Below, one piece after another: positions 9,302 to 18,225 of a DNA stretch of 64,000 nt. The position numbers were made by a program, and so were the translations under genes. Each line of letters opens with the position of its first letter. Position 1 is the stretch's first letter. The stretch spans positions 186,001 to 250,000 of the forward strand of contig NC_007764.1 in the NCBI RefSeq assembly GCF_000092045.1, given 5' to 3'. Origin of the DNA: Rhizobium etli CFN 42. Its GTDB lineage: Bacteria > Pseudomonadota > Alphaproteobacteria > Rhizobiales > Rhizobiaceae. The notes below the pieces were generated by a model. That model saw only the letters and a list, made by a program, of their open reading frames with translations. It did not search any database and was not told where the DNA came from.

Positions 9302-10005
9302 GCGCGCGCACTCCTGGCAGGATCCGCGCGCATCGACAGATAGGCGCCGATGCTCATGATCACGAGCGAGAAGAAGAGGTAGAGAACCGTGCCGATTAGG
9401 TAGATCTCGAAAGTGCGGAAGCTGAGGTTTTCGATTTCCTTGACGGCATGGGTCAGTTCCGACGCGCCGATGACGACGGCGAGGCTGCTGTTCTTGAACA
9501 GGGAGACACTGTGATTGATGAGCGGCGGCAGCGCGTTGCGCACGCCCTGCGGCATGATGACGAACCGCATCGCCGAGACGTAACCGTGGCCGAGAGCGCG
9601 GGCTGCCTCCATCTGGCCGGGACCAACCGAGCGCACGCCCGAACGAAGGTCTTCGCTGAAATAGGCTGCCTGGCAGAGCCCGAGCCCGATCACCGCGAAG
9701 ATCGCCTCGGCATTGTGGCTTGCGAGCCAGGTCGCCACCCCGTTCGGCATCAGGGTGAAAATCCCGAAATACCACAGCATCAGCTGAACCAGGGTGGGGA
9801 CGTTGCGGTGGTAGGATACGTAAGCGGCGACCAACGGATCGCCGAAGCGGAAGGGCGACAGGCGCACAGCCAGCAGCAGAAGTGCGAGCGCCATCGCCAG
9901 CGACCAGGACCCGGCATAGATGATGAAGGTCATCTCGATGCCATGCAGCAGCATGGCGGCATATTCGGGATTCCCCAGGATTGCCGAAAGGTCGAAGCCG
10001 CTCAC
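9298..10005 (-). CDS. Amino-acid ABC transporter permease (HisQ type)
   Basis: 235 residues, five predicted membrane helices, EAA loop [21 protein letters not shown]. The start is GTG at 10005, which overlaps the stop of the upstream SDR gene by 4 bases. First permease of the importer; partner of the next gene. Family members transport polar amino acids and related compounds; specificity is set by the binding protein. Confidence 0.9.
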   Translation of the reverse strand: MSGFDLSAILGNPEYAAMLLHGIEMTFIIYAGSWSLAMALALLLLAVRLSPFRFGDPLVAAYVSYHRNVPTLVQLMLWYFGIFTLMPNGVATWLASHNAEAIFAVIGLGLCQAAYFSEDLRSGVRSVGPGQMEAARALGHGYVSAMRFVIMPQGVRNALPPLINHSVSLFKNSSLAVVIGASELTHAVKEIENLSFRTFEIYLIGTVLYLFFSLVIMSIGAYLSMRADPARSARA

Positions 10006-10775
10006 GAGCCTGGCTCCCCGGATGGATCCGCCTTCGGCTGCGGCCTTGCGGTCTGCAGGCCGCCCATGACCTGCAGCGTGGGCGTGATCTCCATGTGTCC
10101 GATGTTGACGGCGACGGGCGCCGATATGGCGAAGGCGATCGCGTCGGCGATATCGGCCGCTTCAGGCAGTTCGAAACCGGCGATGAATTTTTCCCGGATG
10201 CTCGGATCATCGCCGTGGACGTGATTGAAAATATCAGTGGCGACCCGGCCGGGGCAGATTTCGGTGACCCGCACCCGCTTGCCGAACGCGTCGATGCGCA
10301 GCTGGTTGGACAGCATGCTCACGCCGGCCTTGGTGGCGTGATAGGAGGAGTTGCCGCCGAAATTATAAGCGCCGGCGATCGACGAGATGTTGATGACATG
10401 GCCGCGGTCGCGCGCCACCATGCCCGGCACGACGAGGCGGCAGATGTGCAGAACCGCCCGCAGATTGACGTCGACGATGAGATCGATATCGCCCTCGTCG
10501 GCTTCCAGGAACTTCTTCGGCCGGTCGACGCCGGCATTGTTGACGAGAATGTCGAACTCGACCCGACCTGCGAGTTCGGCCATCGCCTGACGGTCGGTCA
10601 CATCGATAGCATGGGCAATGCAGCCCGTGCGTTCTGCCAATTGCTGCAGCGCTTTGGCGCTGCGGGCAACGGCATGGACCTCGATATTCTCCCGGCGAAG
10701 CCGCTCGACAACGGCTGCGCCGATTCCGGAGGATGCGCCGGTTACCAGTGCGGTCTTGTAGTCGGAGAATGGCAT
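10002..10775 (-). CDS. Short-chain dehydrogenase/reductase (serine 3-dehydrogenase-like)
   Basis: 257 residues. Nucleotide-binding TGASSGIG (residues 13-20), NNAG and the catalytic Ser...YHATK are intact. The overall pattern (ILVNNAGVDRPKKF, ICPGRVATDIF) resembles the YdfG/serine dehydrogenase branch, which oxidises hydroxyl groups of beta-hydroxy acids and amino acids. As first gene of the operon with the amino-acid importer it probably oxidises the transported hydroxy compound. It is divergent from the LysR gene at 11007, the likely regulator. Confidence 0.82.
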   Translation of the reverse strand: MPFSDYKTALVTGASSGIGAAVVERLRRENIEVHAVARSAKALQQLAERTGCIAHAIDVTDRQAMAELAGRVEFDILVNNAGVDRPKKFLEADEGDIDLIVDVNLRAVLHICRLVVPGMVARDRGHVINISSIAGAYNFGGNSSYHATKAGVSMLSNQLRIDAFGKRVRVTEICPGRVATDIFNHVHGDDPSIREKFIAGFELPEAADIADAIAFAISAPVAVNIGHMEITPTLQVMGGLQTARPQPKADPSGEPGS

Positions 10776-10850
10776 TGTCGTTCCCTTGTTGTTGATCGAG
10801 AGAGTAGCGAAGCTTTAACCCCTTGCCTAAGACCGATTATCTCTGGAGCA

Positions 10851-10865
10851 ATAAGCAACAGTTAT
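10851..10865. promoter_or_regulatory. Candidate LysR-family operator (ATA-N9-TAT)
   Basis: ATAAGCAACAGTTAT lies in the 231-base gap between the divergent SDR/importer operon and the LysR gene. It is an interrupted palindrome of the ATA-N9-TAT form known for the LysR-type regulator Nac, and the adjacent regulator is Nac/CbbR-like by its N-terminal sequence. Short motif; chance occurrence is possible. Confidence 0.35.
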
Positions 10866-11006
10866 GGAGCAGGCGCGGCCTGCCGAAGAAGAGAAAGCGG
10901 CGATTTTGGTATCTCTCGCGGCCTCGCTTCAGGCCGTGTCGCGTTGCAAAAGCAATGCGCCTCTGCAAACATGCCATCCGCAGATCAGAATGGTACCCCG
11001 ATCCCC

Positions 11007-11912
11007 ATGGACATCAGACGCCTCAAATCTTTCATCGTGATCGTCGACAGCGGCAGCATCACGCGAGCGGCGGATCTTTTGCATATCGCCCAGCCGGCTC
11101 TGAGCCAGCAGCTCGCGGCGCTGGAGGAGCATTTCGGCCATAAGCTGCTGATCCGCAGCCAGCAGGGCGTCAGCATGACCGATGCCGGGCACGCGGTATA
11201 TCGCCATGCCCAGATCATCCTTCGGCAGATGGAACAGGCGCAGGCCGATGCATCGGCGGCGGGCAATTCGCTTGCCGGGCGCGTCTCGGTCGGTCTCGTG
11301 CCGTTCAGCAGCGCGGCGACGCTTTCCGTCGACCTTTTGGCGGAAACCCGCAAACGGCATCCCGGCATTCTGCTGCACCTGACCGAAAGCGTTGGCCAGA
11401 CCTACAGCCAGATGATCATGAACGGCCGGCTGGAAATGGCGCTTCTGCATGGAACCGGACCGATCAAGGGCGTGCGCTTCGAACCGATCCTCAGCGAAGA
11501 GTTTTTCCTGGTCGCCCATCGCGACTTTGCCATCGAAGCGGATGCGAAACCCGTTCCGGTCCACGCTCTCGACGGAATACCGCTGCTGCTGCCGCCGGCC
11601 TATAATTTCGTCCGCCGGGCGGTCGATACCGCCTTCAGCCGCACGCGCACCAATCTGAAGGTCGTGGCGGAAGTCGAAATCGTCCGCACGCTCGCCCGCG
11701 CGGTCGGTAGCGGCCTCGGCGCGACGATAATGCCGAAGGCGATTGCCGATCGCATCGTCTCGGAATCGAGCGAGCCGCTGATCTGCCGGCTCGTCTCGCC
11801 GCGTATCGATGAAACCCTGTCGCTCTGCGTTTCCGAGCAGAACCCGCTGTCGGAGCCGGCGCTTGCCGTTCGCGACATCCTTCTCGAGTTGACGGCGCGG
11901 CTGAAAGCTTGA
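11007..11912 (+). CDS. LysR-family transcriptional regulator (Nac-like)
   Basis: 301 residues from the ATG at 11007. N-terminal helix-turn-helix (MDIRRLKSFIVIVDSGSITR, then AADLLHIAQPALSQQLAALE) and a periplasmic-binding-like effector domain after about residue 90 make a normal-length LTTR. The AQPALSQQ wording is typical of the Nac/Cbl/CbbR branch. It is divergent from the SDR-ABC-RraA operon ending at 10775 and so probably controls it; downstream it converges on the aminotransferase gene. Inducer unknown. Confidence 0.88.
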   Translation: MDIRRLKSFIVIVDSGSITRAADLLHIAQPALSQQLAALEEHFGHKLLIRSQQGVSMTDAGHAVYRHAQIILRQMEQAQADASAAGNSLAGRVSVGLVPFSSAATLSVDLLAETRKRHPGILLHLTESVGQTYSQMIMNGRLEMALLHGTGPIKGVRFEPILSEEFFLVAHRDFAIEADAKPVPVHALDGIPLLLPPAYNFVRRAVDTAFSRTRTNLKVVAEVEIVRTLARAVGSGLGATIMPKAIADRIVSESSEPLICRLVSPRIDETLSLCVSEQNPLSEPALAVRDILLELTARLKA

Positions 11913-11924
11913 GGTAGCTGCCGG

Positions 11925-13127
11925 TCAGCGCATATCCTTGCAGAACTGAGCGATGCGCGCGCAGCCTTCACTGAGTTTTTCCATGCTTGTCGCGTAGGAA
12001 ATACGGAAGAAGGGGCTCATTCCGTAAGCCGCGCCTTGCACGGTCGCGACGCGATGTTCGTCCACCAGCGCCATGACGAAATCGATGTCGGTCTCGATCT
12101 TGCGCCCGCCCTTGCTGGTCCTGCCGATCAGCCCCGATATGTTGGGGTAGATATAGAAGGCGCCGTCGGGCCGGTGACAGCGCAGCCCTTCCACCTCCGA
12201 CAATTTGTCGAGGACGAAGTCGCGTCTTTCCTTGTAGATCGCCGCACGCTCCTTCAGGAGGTCCTGAGGTCCGTCGAGTGCCGCGGTTGCCGCCGCCTGG
12301 GTAAGCGTCGCGATGCCGCCGCCATTCTGGCCGTTGACGTTGCTGACAGCCGAGATCAGCTCTTTCGGCCCGGCGCAAAAGCCGAGCCGCCAGCCGGTCA
12401 TCGCGTAAGCCTTGGAGACGCCGTTCATCGTCAGGACGCGATCGTACAGTCTCGGCTCGACTTCCGCGATCGTGCAGAACTGGAAGTCGTCATAGACGAG
12501 GTGCTCGTAGATGTCGTCGGTCATGATCCAGACGTTGGGGTGTCGCAGCATGACCTCGGCGATGGCGGCCATCTCCGCCCGGGAGCAGGCTGCTCCGGTC
12601 GGATTGTTCGGGAAATTTAGGAAGAGCCATTTGGTGCGCGGCGTGATCGCCGCCTCCAGATCCTCCGGGCGAAGCTTGAAGCCGGTCTGCTCGTGGCAGG
12701 GGACGGCAACCGGCACGCCGCCGGCGAATTTGACGATGTCGGCATAGCTGACCCAGGAGGGCGTCGGGATGACGACCTCGTCGCCCGGATTGCAGGTCGC
12801 CAGCATGGAGTTAAAGATCACCTGCTTGCCGCCGCCGGAGACGACGATCTGGCTGGCATCATAGTCGAGATTGTTGTCGCGCTTGAACTTTTTGATGATG
12901 GCGGATTTGAGCGCCGGCGTGCCGTCCATCGGTGGATATTTCGTATCGCCGGTAAGCGCTGCCGCATGGGCCGCCTCGATCGCGTGCGCCGGAGTGGGGA
13001 AATCCGGCTCGCCGGAGGAGAGGCTGACGACCTTGATCCCTTTGGCGGCCAACTCGCGGGCGCGCTGGGTCATGGCGGCGGATGCTGAAATGGAGACGTT
13101 TTTCAGGCGGTCGGCGATGACGGACAT
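11925..13127 (-). CDS. Pyridoxal-phosphate aminotransferase (aspartate/aromatic class I)
   Basis: 400 residues from the ATG at 13127. Class I hallmarks: SSGEPDFPTP near the N-terminus, the cofactor-contact FPNNPTGA, DDIYEHLVYD and the Schiff-base lysine in SKAYAMTGWRLGF; the substrate arginine is in PFFRISYA. This is the AspB-type aspartate aminotransferase common in rhizobia. It lies 61 bases behind pxpA on the same strand, so it may use glutamate released from 5-oxoproline, but broader specificity is equally possible. Confidence 0.85.
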   Translation of the reverse strand: MSVIADRLKNVSISASAAMTQRARELAAKGIKVVSLSSGEPDFPTPAHAIEAAHAAALTGDTKYPPMDGTPALKSAIIKKFKRDNNLDYDASQIVVSGGGKQVIFNSMLATCNPGDEVVIPTPSWVSYADIVKFAGGVPVAVPCHEQTGFKLRPEDLEAAITPRTKWLFLNFPNNPTGAACSRAEMAAIAEVMLRHPNVWIMTDDIYEHLVYDDFQFCTIAEVEPRLYDRVLTMNGVSKAYAMTGWRLGFCAGPKELISAVSNVNGQNGGGIATLTQAAATAALDGPQDLLKERAAIYKERRDFVLDKLSEVEGLRCHRPDGAFYIYPNISGLIGRTSKGGRKIETDIDFVMALVDEHRVATVQGAAYGMSPFFRISYATSMEKLSEGCARIAQFCKDMR

Positions 13128-13188
13128 CGGTATGGTCCTTCGATGAGGGATTGAGACGAGAGACCGCCCGCAGGCGATCGGGATTGCG

Positions 13189-13956
13189 TTATTCAGCGAG
13201 TTCGGCGGCAGGTGCGAGGGTGGCGCCCGTGGCTTCGATTTCACCGCGCACGATGCCGGCAAGCTCGAGGGCGCCCGGCGTGTCGCTGTGAACGAGGATG
13301 GAGCGCGCCGGCATGGCGATTACGCCGCCGTCAATCGTCTCGACGCTGCCGTCGAGGAGGAATTTCCGCACACGGGCGCGTACGGCGGCTTCGTCCTTGA
13401 TGACGGCACCCGGCAGTCCGCGCGCTACAAGCCTGCCGCCGGCGTCATAGGCCCGATCCGCGAGGAAAAGCGCCAGCGTTTTGAGGCGCGCGCGTTTCGC
13501 CGCCTGCTCGATCTCGCTGCCTGACGTGACGAAGACGACGAGACTGGGATCGACGGTTTCGATCGCATCCATCATCAGGTCAGCGAGGACAGGGTCGCGG
13601 TTGACCATATTGCCCATGGCGGCATGGAAGCTGATATGAGAGACGGTGACCTGCTCGACTTTGGCGATCGCCATCAGCGCACCGAGTTGGTAGAGCATCT
13701 GCTGGCGAAGCTCGTCCGCCTGGAAGGGTATTTCACGCCGGCCGAAGCCCAGCCGGTCGGGCAGGCCGGGATGGGCGCCGATGCCGACGCCATTCTGTTT
13801 TGCCAGCCGTACCATACGCCCCATCGTTTCGGGGTCGCCGCCGTGGAAACCGCAAGCGATATTGGCCGAGGAGACGATTTTCATCATCGCTTCGTCATCG
13901 CACAGCCGGTAGGGACCAAATCCTTCGCCCATGTCGGAATTTAGATCGATCTTCAT
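13189..13956 (-). CDS. pxpA: 5-oxoprolinase subunit A (LamB/YcsF family)
   Basis: 255 residues, the normal length. The opening IDLNSDMGEGFGPY and NIACGFHGGDP are signatures of the LamB/YcsF family. PxpA, with PxpB and PxpC, forms the prokaryotic ATP-dependent 5-oxoprolinase that converts the spontaneous glutamine cyclisation product 5-oxoproline to glutamate. All three subunits are consecutive here (C, B upstream), which strongly supports the assignment. Confidence 0.88.
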   Translation of the reverse strand: MKIDLNSDMGEGFGPYRLCDDEAMMKIVSSANIACGFHGGDPETMGRMVRLAKQNGVGIGAHPGLPDRLGFGRREIPFQADELRQQMLYQLGALMAIAKVEQVTVSHISFHAAMGNMVNRDPVLADLMMDAIETVDPSLVVFVTSGSEIEQAAKRARLKTLALFLADRAYDAGGRLVARGLPGAVIKDEAAVRARVRKFLLDGSVETIDGGVIAMPARSILVHSDTPGALELAGIVRGEIEATGATLAPAAELAE

Positions 13957-13977
13957 CCGTTCCTCCTTTTGCCTCCC

Positions 13978-14967
13978 TTAGGCCATCGCCTTCAGGGCAC
14001 GCTTGACCATCCCGGATGTCAGCCTGACATCCTCGACATAGCGGGTGACGGCCTGTTCGATCGCGCGCGCTTCCGCATGCGTCGAGCGGACGAATTTCAG
14101 GCGGGCGCCGATGCGAGCCTGACCGAGCCGCCAGAGGTCGCATTCGATCACGCCGGCGATCTTCGGATAGCCGCCGGCGGTATTCGCATCGCTCATCTGC
14201 ACGATCGGTTCGCCGCCGGGCGGAACCTGGATCACGCCGGGCACGACGCCATGAGAGCGCATCTCGATGGTGGCGGTCGGCGTGATCGGCTCGCCGGAGA
14301 GGCGGTAGCCCGTGCGGTCGCTGCGCGAGGAAATCCGCCAGATCTGGCTCCAGAAGGCTTCACCGTCTCCGGCGAAAAGACCATGCTCGCCGGCAGGCAG
14401 GGCGCGGATCGGCAGCACGCCATCGACGGGCGCCGGGAAGACCTCATGCAGTGCCACGGCCGGCTCGATGACGGCGAGGCCCGGCAGCATGGCAATCTCC
14501 AAGTCCTCGCCGACCGCGATCCGATCGCCCTTCGCCAGCGGCCGGCCGGCATTACCGCCGAAGCCGCCGCGCAGCGACGTGCTTCGCGACCCCATGACGA
14601 CGGGAATGTCCAGCCCGCCCCCGACCGAAATATAGGCGCGCGCCAGCCGCGGGGGCTGCTTCAATTCGAGAACCTGTCCGGGCTCTGCCACATAGGCGCA
14701 CCAGGGAATGAGTTCCGATCCATTAAGGTGAGGATTGCCGTCTGTACCGGTCACGGTAAAGACGGTGCGGCTCTCGAAACGCAGGCTGAACGGGAAGGTC
14801 TGCACCTCGATAACCGCGGCATTCTCGTCATTGCCGACGAGAATATTACCGATCCTGACCGCAAGCGGATCCATCGCGCCGCTCGCCGACACGCCGATAT
14901 CACGATAGCCGGGGCGTCCCAGATCCTGCACCGTGTTGAAGGGCCCGCTTTCCAAGATCTCGATCAT
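13978..14967 (-). CDS. pxpC: 5-oxoprolinase subunit C (biotin-dependent carboxyltransferase-like)
   Basis: 329 residues of the KipA/AHS2 family, shown by GPFNTVQDLGRPGYRDIGV at the start, RAYISVGGG and the GVVPGVIQVPPGGEPI segment. Relatives form the C-terminal part of urea carboxylase. It catalyses part of the ATP-dependent ring opening with PxpA and PxpB. The start codon overlaps the pxpB stop (ATGA), so translation is coupled. Confidence 0.88.
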   Translation of the reverse strand: MIEILESGPFNTVQDLGRPGYRDIGVSASGAMDPLAVRIGNILVGNDENAAVIEVQTFPFSLRFESRTVFTVTGTDGNPHLNGSELIPWCAYVAEPGQVLELKQPPRLARAYISVGGGLDIPVVMGSRSTSLRGGFGGNAGRPLAKGDRIAVGEDLEIAMLPGLAVIEPAVALHEVFPAPVDGVLPIRALPAGEHGLFAGDGEAFWSQIWRISSRSDRTGYRLSGEPITPTATIEMRSHGVVPGVIQVPPGGEPIVQMSDANTAGGYPKIAGVIECDLWRLGQARIGARLKFVRSTHAEARAIEQAVTRYVEDVRLTSGMVKRALKAMA

Positions 14968-15671
14968 AGCTCGATCCTCGCTGGCAGGAACCGCACCGTG
15001 TCTCCGGGCGCCATCATGGCAGGGTTCGGCGCGGTCGGATCGAACATCTCAAGCGTCGCGAAGCCGATGGAATTCCAGCCATTGGGGCCGGTCAGCATGG
15101 CGACGCCGGTTTGCATGCCGCCGATGGTCACGCAGCCCTTCGACATCTTCAGCGACGGCACGGTCTTTCGCGGCATGTAGATGCGCGGATCGAGGCCATG
15201 CAGATAACCGAAACCCGGCGCGCTGCCCAAGGCGAAGACACGATACGTGGCTTCATGATGGATGCGGACGACCTCGTGATCGCTCAAGCCGGAGAGATCG
15301 CAAAGGGCCGGAAGATCGGTCGCATGTTCGCCGCCGTAATGGACGGGGACCTTAATGGTCTTGCCGTTGAGATCGATGCTCTGCGCATTCTCCCATGCCT
15401 CCAGCAGCCGGGCGACCACCGCATCGGGATCTTCGGGCGTCTCCTTGAAGATCACCAACAGATTGGTCATCCCGGGAATATTTTCGGCAAGGTCATCCCA
15501 ACCCCTCACCGTCCGGGACAGCGCCCAGATCCGCCGCTGCGCGATGAGATTGAAATCGCCTGGCGCCTCCAGCAGGAAGGATCTAGCGCCGATCGAGGAA
15601 ACGCGCGCCCGGCTTCGGGTGGCCGGAACGATTTCGCGTCGCGATGCAGGTCTGTTCGTCGTGGCGATCAT
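14964..15671 (-). CDS. pxpB: 5-oxoprolinase subunit B (AHS1/KipI family)
   Basis: 235 residues. After a variable N-terminus come NIPGMTNLLVIF, VPVHYGGEHATDLPALC and a GFGYLHGLDPRIYMPRK stretch, all diagnostic of the AHS1 (allophanate hydrolase subunit 1) family. It partners PxpC. The start overlaps the stop of the BCCP-like gene. The N-terminal ~25 residues rich in Arg/Ser are atypical, so the true start could be further in. Confidence 0.87.
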   Translation of the reverse strand: MIATTNRPASRREIVPATRSRARVSSIGARSFLLEAPGDFNLIAQRRIWALSRTVRGWDDLAENIPGMTNLLVIFKETPEDPDAVVARLLEAWENAQSIDLNGKTIKVPVHYGGEHATDLPALCDLSGLSDHEVVRIHHEATYRVFALGSAPGFGYLHGLDPRIYMPRKTVPSLKMSKGCVTIGGMQTGVAMLTGPNGWNSIGFATLEMFDPTAPNPAMMAPGDTVRFLPARIEL

Positions 15672-16090
15672 GATGGCAGCTCGATTTCGAACAGAGGGTC
15701 ACCGAAGCCGACCAGGTCGTCGGGCTCGACGAGCAGCCTGGTCAAGACACCGGAACGGCCGCCGCGAAGCGGAAGCAGCACATGCCCTACCCTGATGAAG
15801 CCGAGCACACTGGCATCGGATACAAAGCGCGGCAGAGTTTGAGGCGTGACGGCCGCGGGATGTTCGGCGCAGAAATGCCCTGCCATCGGCGCCTTCACGA
15901 CTTCAGGTGCTGAGCCGGAAGCGCGGGGTGTGCGTTTCTGTCCGCTGATCCGGGCGCCGCCCTCCCGTGAAATGACGATACGAAGCTGCCCGTCCGGCCG
16001 GGAAATTTCGACGCCCGCCACTCTGGCGGCCGTCAGCGCGTCGGTGAGGAATGCGACGGTTGCGGGATCGCTGAAGTCGATGGCACTCAT
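15668..16090 (-). CDS. Biotin carboxyl carrier-like protein lacking the biotin lysine
   Basis: 140 residues from the ATG at 16090 (overlaps the accC stop as ATGA; an alternative upstream start gives 9 more residues). The C-terminal half aligns by eye with AccB-type biotinyl domains (APMAGHF; VLGFIRVGHVLLPL; LLVEPDDLVGFGDPLFEI), but the hairpin that should carry (E)AMKM is replaced by a short RGGRSG turn, so there is no lysine to biotinylate. Its neighbour at 17481-17900 has an intact EAMKV. It may be a structural or regulatory subunit of the carboxylase/oxoprolinase complex, or a decayed paralogue. Confidence 0.7.
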   Translation of the reverse strand: MSAIDFSDPATVAFLTDALTAARVAGVEISRPDGQLRIVISREGGARISGQKRTPRASGSAPEVVKAPMAGHFCAEHPAAVTPQTLPRFVSDASVLGFIRVGHVLLPLRGGRSGVLTRLLVEPDDLVGFGDPLFEIELPS

Positions 16091-17481
16091 GCCGCCGTCC
16101 TCCGCAGCTTCAGCCACTGCTCGAGATAATGGATATCGGTCTCACCGCGCGCGAATGCGTGGTCCTCGAACAGGGCGCGCAGGAAGGGGATATTGGTGGC
16201 GATGCCCTCGATCTCGGTGCCGGCAAGCGCCTCGCACATTCTGGCCATTGCTTTGGGCCGCGTCGGCGCGTGGACGATCAACTTGGCGATCAGCGAATCG
16301 TAATAGGGCGACACCTTGTAACCGGGGTGAATATGGGTATCGACGCGGATGCCGGGCCCCTGCGGCAAAGCCAGATGCGTGACGACACCAGCCGACGGCA
16401 GGAAGGTGTCGGGATCTTCGGCGTTGATGCGGCATTCGAAAGAATGGCCTTCGCAGATCACCTCGCTTTGGATGAGGTTCAGAACCTCACCCTGGGCCGC
16501 CTTGATCTGCGCCTGAACGATATCGAGTCCGCTCGTCATTTCGGTGACGGGATGCTCGACCTGAAGCCGCGTGTTCATTTCGATGAAATAGAAAGCGCCG
16601 TTCTCATAGAGAAATTCGAAGGTTCCAACGCCCCGGTAGCCGATCTGCCGGCAGGCCTCGACGCAGGCCATGCCGACCGGCCGGATGATGTCGGGCGCGA
16701 TTCCAGGCGCCGGCGCCTCCTCCACAACCTTCTGGTGGCGGCGCTGCATCGAGCAGTCCCGATGCCCCAGCCATACGGCATTGCCGTAGTCGTCGCAAAG
16801 AACCTGTATCTCGATATGGCGCGGATGCTGGAGGAACTTCTCCATATAGAGCGAGGGTGAGCCGAAAGCCTTGCGGGCTTCTTCCCGGGTCAGTGCGATT
16901 GCTTCATGCAACTGGTCGGCCTTCGGAACGACGCGCATGCCGCGCCCGCCGCCGCCGCCTGATGCCTTGATGATGACGGGATAGCCGATCTCCAGCGCGA
17001 GCCGCTCGACCGATGCGGGATCATCGGGCAGCGCCGTGTCCGGCCCGGGAACGCAAGGCACGCCAGCCGCCATCATCGCCCGCTTCGCCGCGATCTTATC
17101 GCCCATCGTTGCGATCGACGAAGCCGTCGGACCGATGAAGACCAGTCCTGCCTTTTCGACGGTGTCGGCGAATATCGCATTTTCCGACAGAAAACCGTAA
17201 CCGGGATGAATGGCGTCCGCACCGGTCAGGCGCGCCGCGAGAAGAATGGCATCCTGATTGAGATAGCTCTTCGTCGCACTCGAAGGGCCGATGCAGAGAA
17301 ACCTGTCCGCAGTTTTGCCATAGGGTGCTTGCCTGTCCGCCTCGGAGCAGATGGCGACCGTCTTGAGGCCGAGCTCGCGACAGGCGCGCTGGATCCGTGC
17401 TGCGATCTCGCCGCGATTGGCAATGAGGACAGTATCGAAGCGGCGCCCAGAGACAGCGGATTGTTGAGATGTTTCCGGCAT
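16087..17481 (-). CDS. accC: Biotin carboxylase (AccC-type)
   Basis: 464 residues. Biotin-carboxylase N-terminal motif ANRGEIAARI, the ATP-grasp glycine loop KASGGGGGRGM, HPRHIEIQVL and the catalytic EMNTRLQVEHPVTE are all present. It carboxylates the biotin of a carrier protein using ATP and bicarbonate. It is a second copy type, embedded between accB and a pxpBCA cluster rather than with chromosomal fatty-acid genes; so it likely serves a dedicated carboxylation linked to the PxpBC (urea-carboxylase-like) subunits. The start overlaps the accB stop. Confidence 0.9.
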   Translation of the reverse strand: MPETSQQSAVSGRRFDTVLIANRGEIAARIQRACRELGLKTVAICSEADRQAPYGKTADRFLCIGPSSATKSYLNQDAILLAARLTGADAIHPGYGFLSENAIFADTVEKAGLVFIGPTASSIATMGDKIAAKRAMMAAGVPCVPGPDTALPDDPASVERLALEIGYPVIIKASGGGGGRGMRVVPKADQLHEAIALTREEARKAFGSPSLYMEKFLQHPRHIEIQVLCDDYGNAVWLGHRDCSMQRRHQKVVEEAPAPGIAPDIIRPVGMACVEACRQIGYRGVGTFEFLYENGAFYFIEMNTRLQVEHPVTEMTSGLDIVQAQIKAAQGEVLNLIQSEVICEGHSFECRINAEDPDTFLPSAGVVTHLALPQGPGIRVDTHIHPGYKVSPYYDSLIAKLIVHAPTRPKAMARMCEALAGTEIEGIATNIPFLRALFEDHAFARGETDIHYLEQWLKLRRTAA

Positions 17482-17900
17482 CAGACAATCTCCGCCAGCA
17501 GGTCGCCGGTGTCGACCTCGCCCCCGTCTTTTTCGGTCAGGCGCATGATGCGCCCGGCCCGCGGTGCGGTGATCGTGTTGAAGACCTTCATCGCCTCGAT
17601 GATGAAGAGCGTCTGCCCCTCCTCCACCACGTCTCCGATCGCGACAAATGGCGGTTCTCCGGGCGCCGGGGCCTTGTGCAGAACGCCGAAAACAGGCGCC
17701 GTCACCGCATGCGAGGTTTGCTCGACGCCCGAGGGCGCACTAGCGATCGGTCTCGGCTTTTGCTCGGGTTCGGCGACAGCCTCCTGGCCCGCCGCCGTTC
17801 GGAAAATCCGAACCGTCACGTCCTTTTCCGTCACGGTCAGCTCGGTAATGTTCGATCGTCCGACAAAATCGATCAGCGTCTTGATCTTCGAGAGGTCCAT
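17481..17900 (-). CDS. accB: Biotin carboxyl carrier protein
   Basis: 139 residues. N-terminal helix/strand unit (DLSKIKTLIDFVGRSNITEL), a Pro/Ala linker at about 45-65, and a biotinyl domain with EAMKV (Lys105), the site for biotin attachment by BirA. First gene of the accB-accC-BCCP-like-pxpB-pxpC-pxpA run on the minus strand. The start at 17900 is ATG. Confidence 0.9.
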   Translation of the reverse strand: MDLSKIKTLIDFVGRSNITELTVTEKDVTVRIFRTAAGQEAVAEPEQKPRPIASAPSGVEQTSHAVTAPVFGVLHKAPAPGEPPFVAIGDVVEEGQTLFIIEAMKVFNTITAPRAGRIMRLTEKDGGEVDTGDLLAEIV

Positions 17901-18225
17901 GTGCGTGCCCGGAATTTCAAAATTCCACCGCGCATAGCCGAAGTTTCAGATCGCCCGGTGTAGTGATTTCGTAGCACGACGGGCGGATTGATGGGGTCAG
18001 ACGAAGTTTTGATGGAGCGCAGTCCGCGCTCTGTAAGCGATATCGCCGTACGTTCTTATGGCAGTCGACGCCTGCGCAAAGCGTTTTTGAAGGCGGCGCC
18101 TCCCCATCGCGCCTTTGTCACAGCCTATCTACCGGTCGCACCCGTTTGAAGGCGCGACTGGCAGACAGACTGCCAAGACAATGCTGGCCAATTGATCAAC
18201 TCGGATTGAGATGATCTCTCAAGAC
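17901..18225. other. Intergenic region upstream of accB
   Basis: About 325 bases between the unknown cassette and accB, both on the minus strand. It should hold the accB operon promoter. I see no convincing gene, palindrome or terminator with a T run. Confidence 0.5.
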
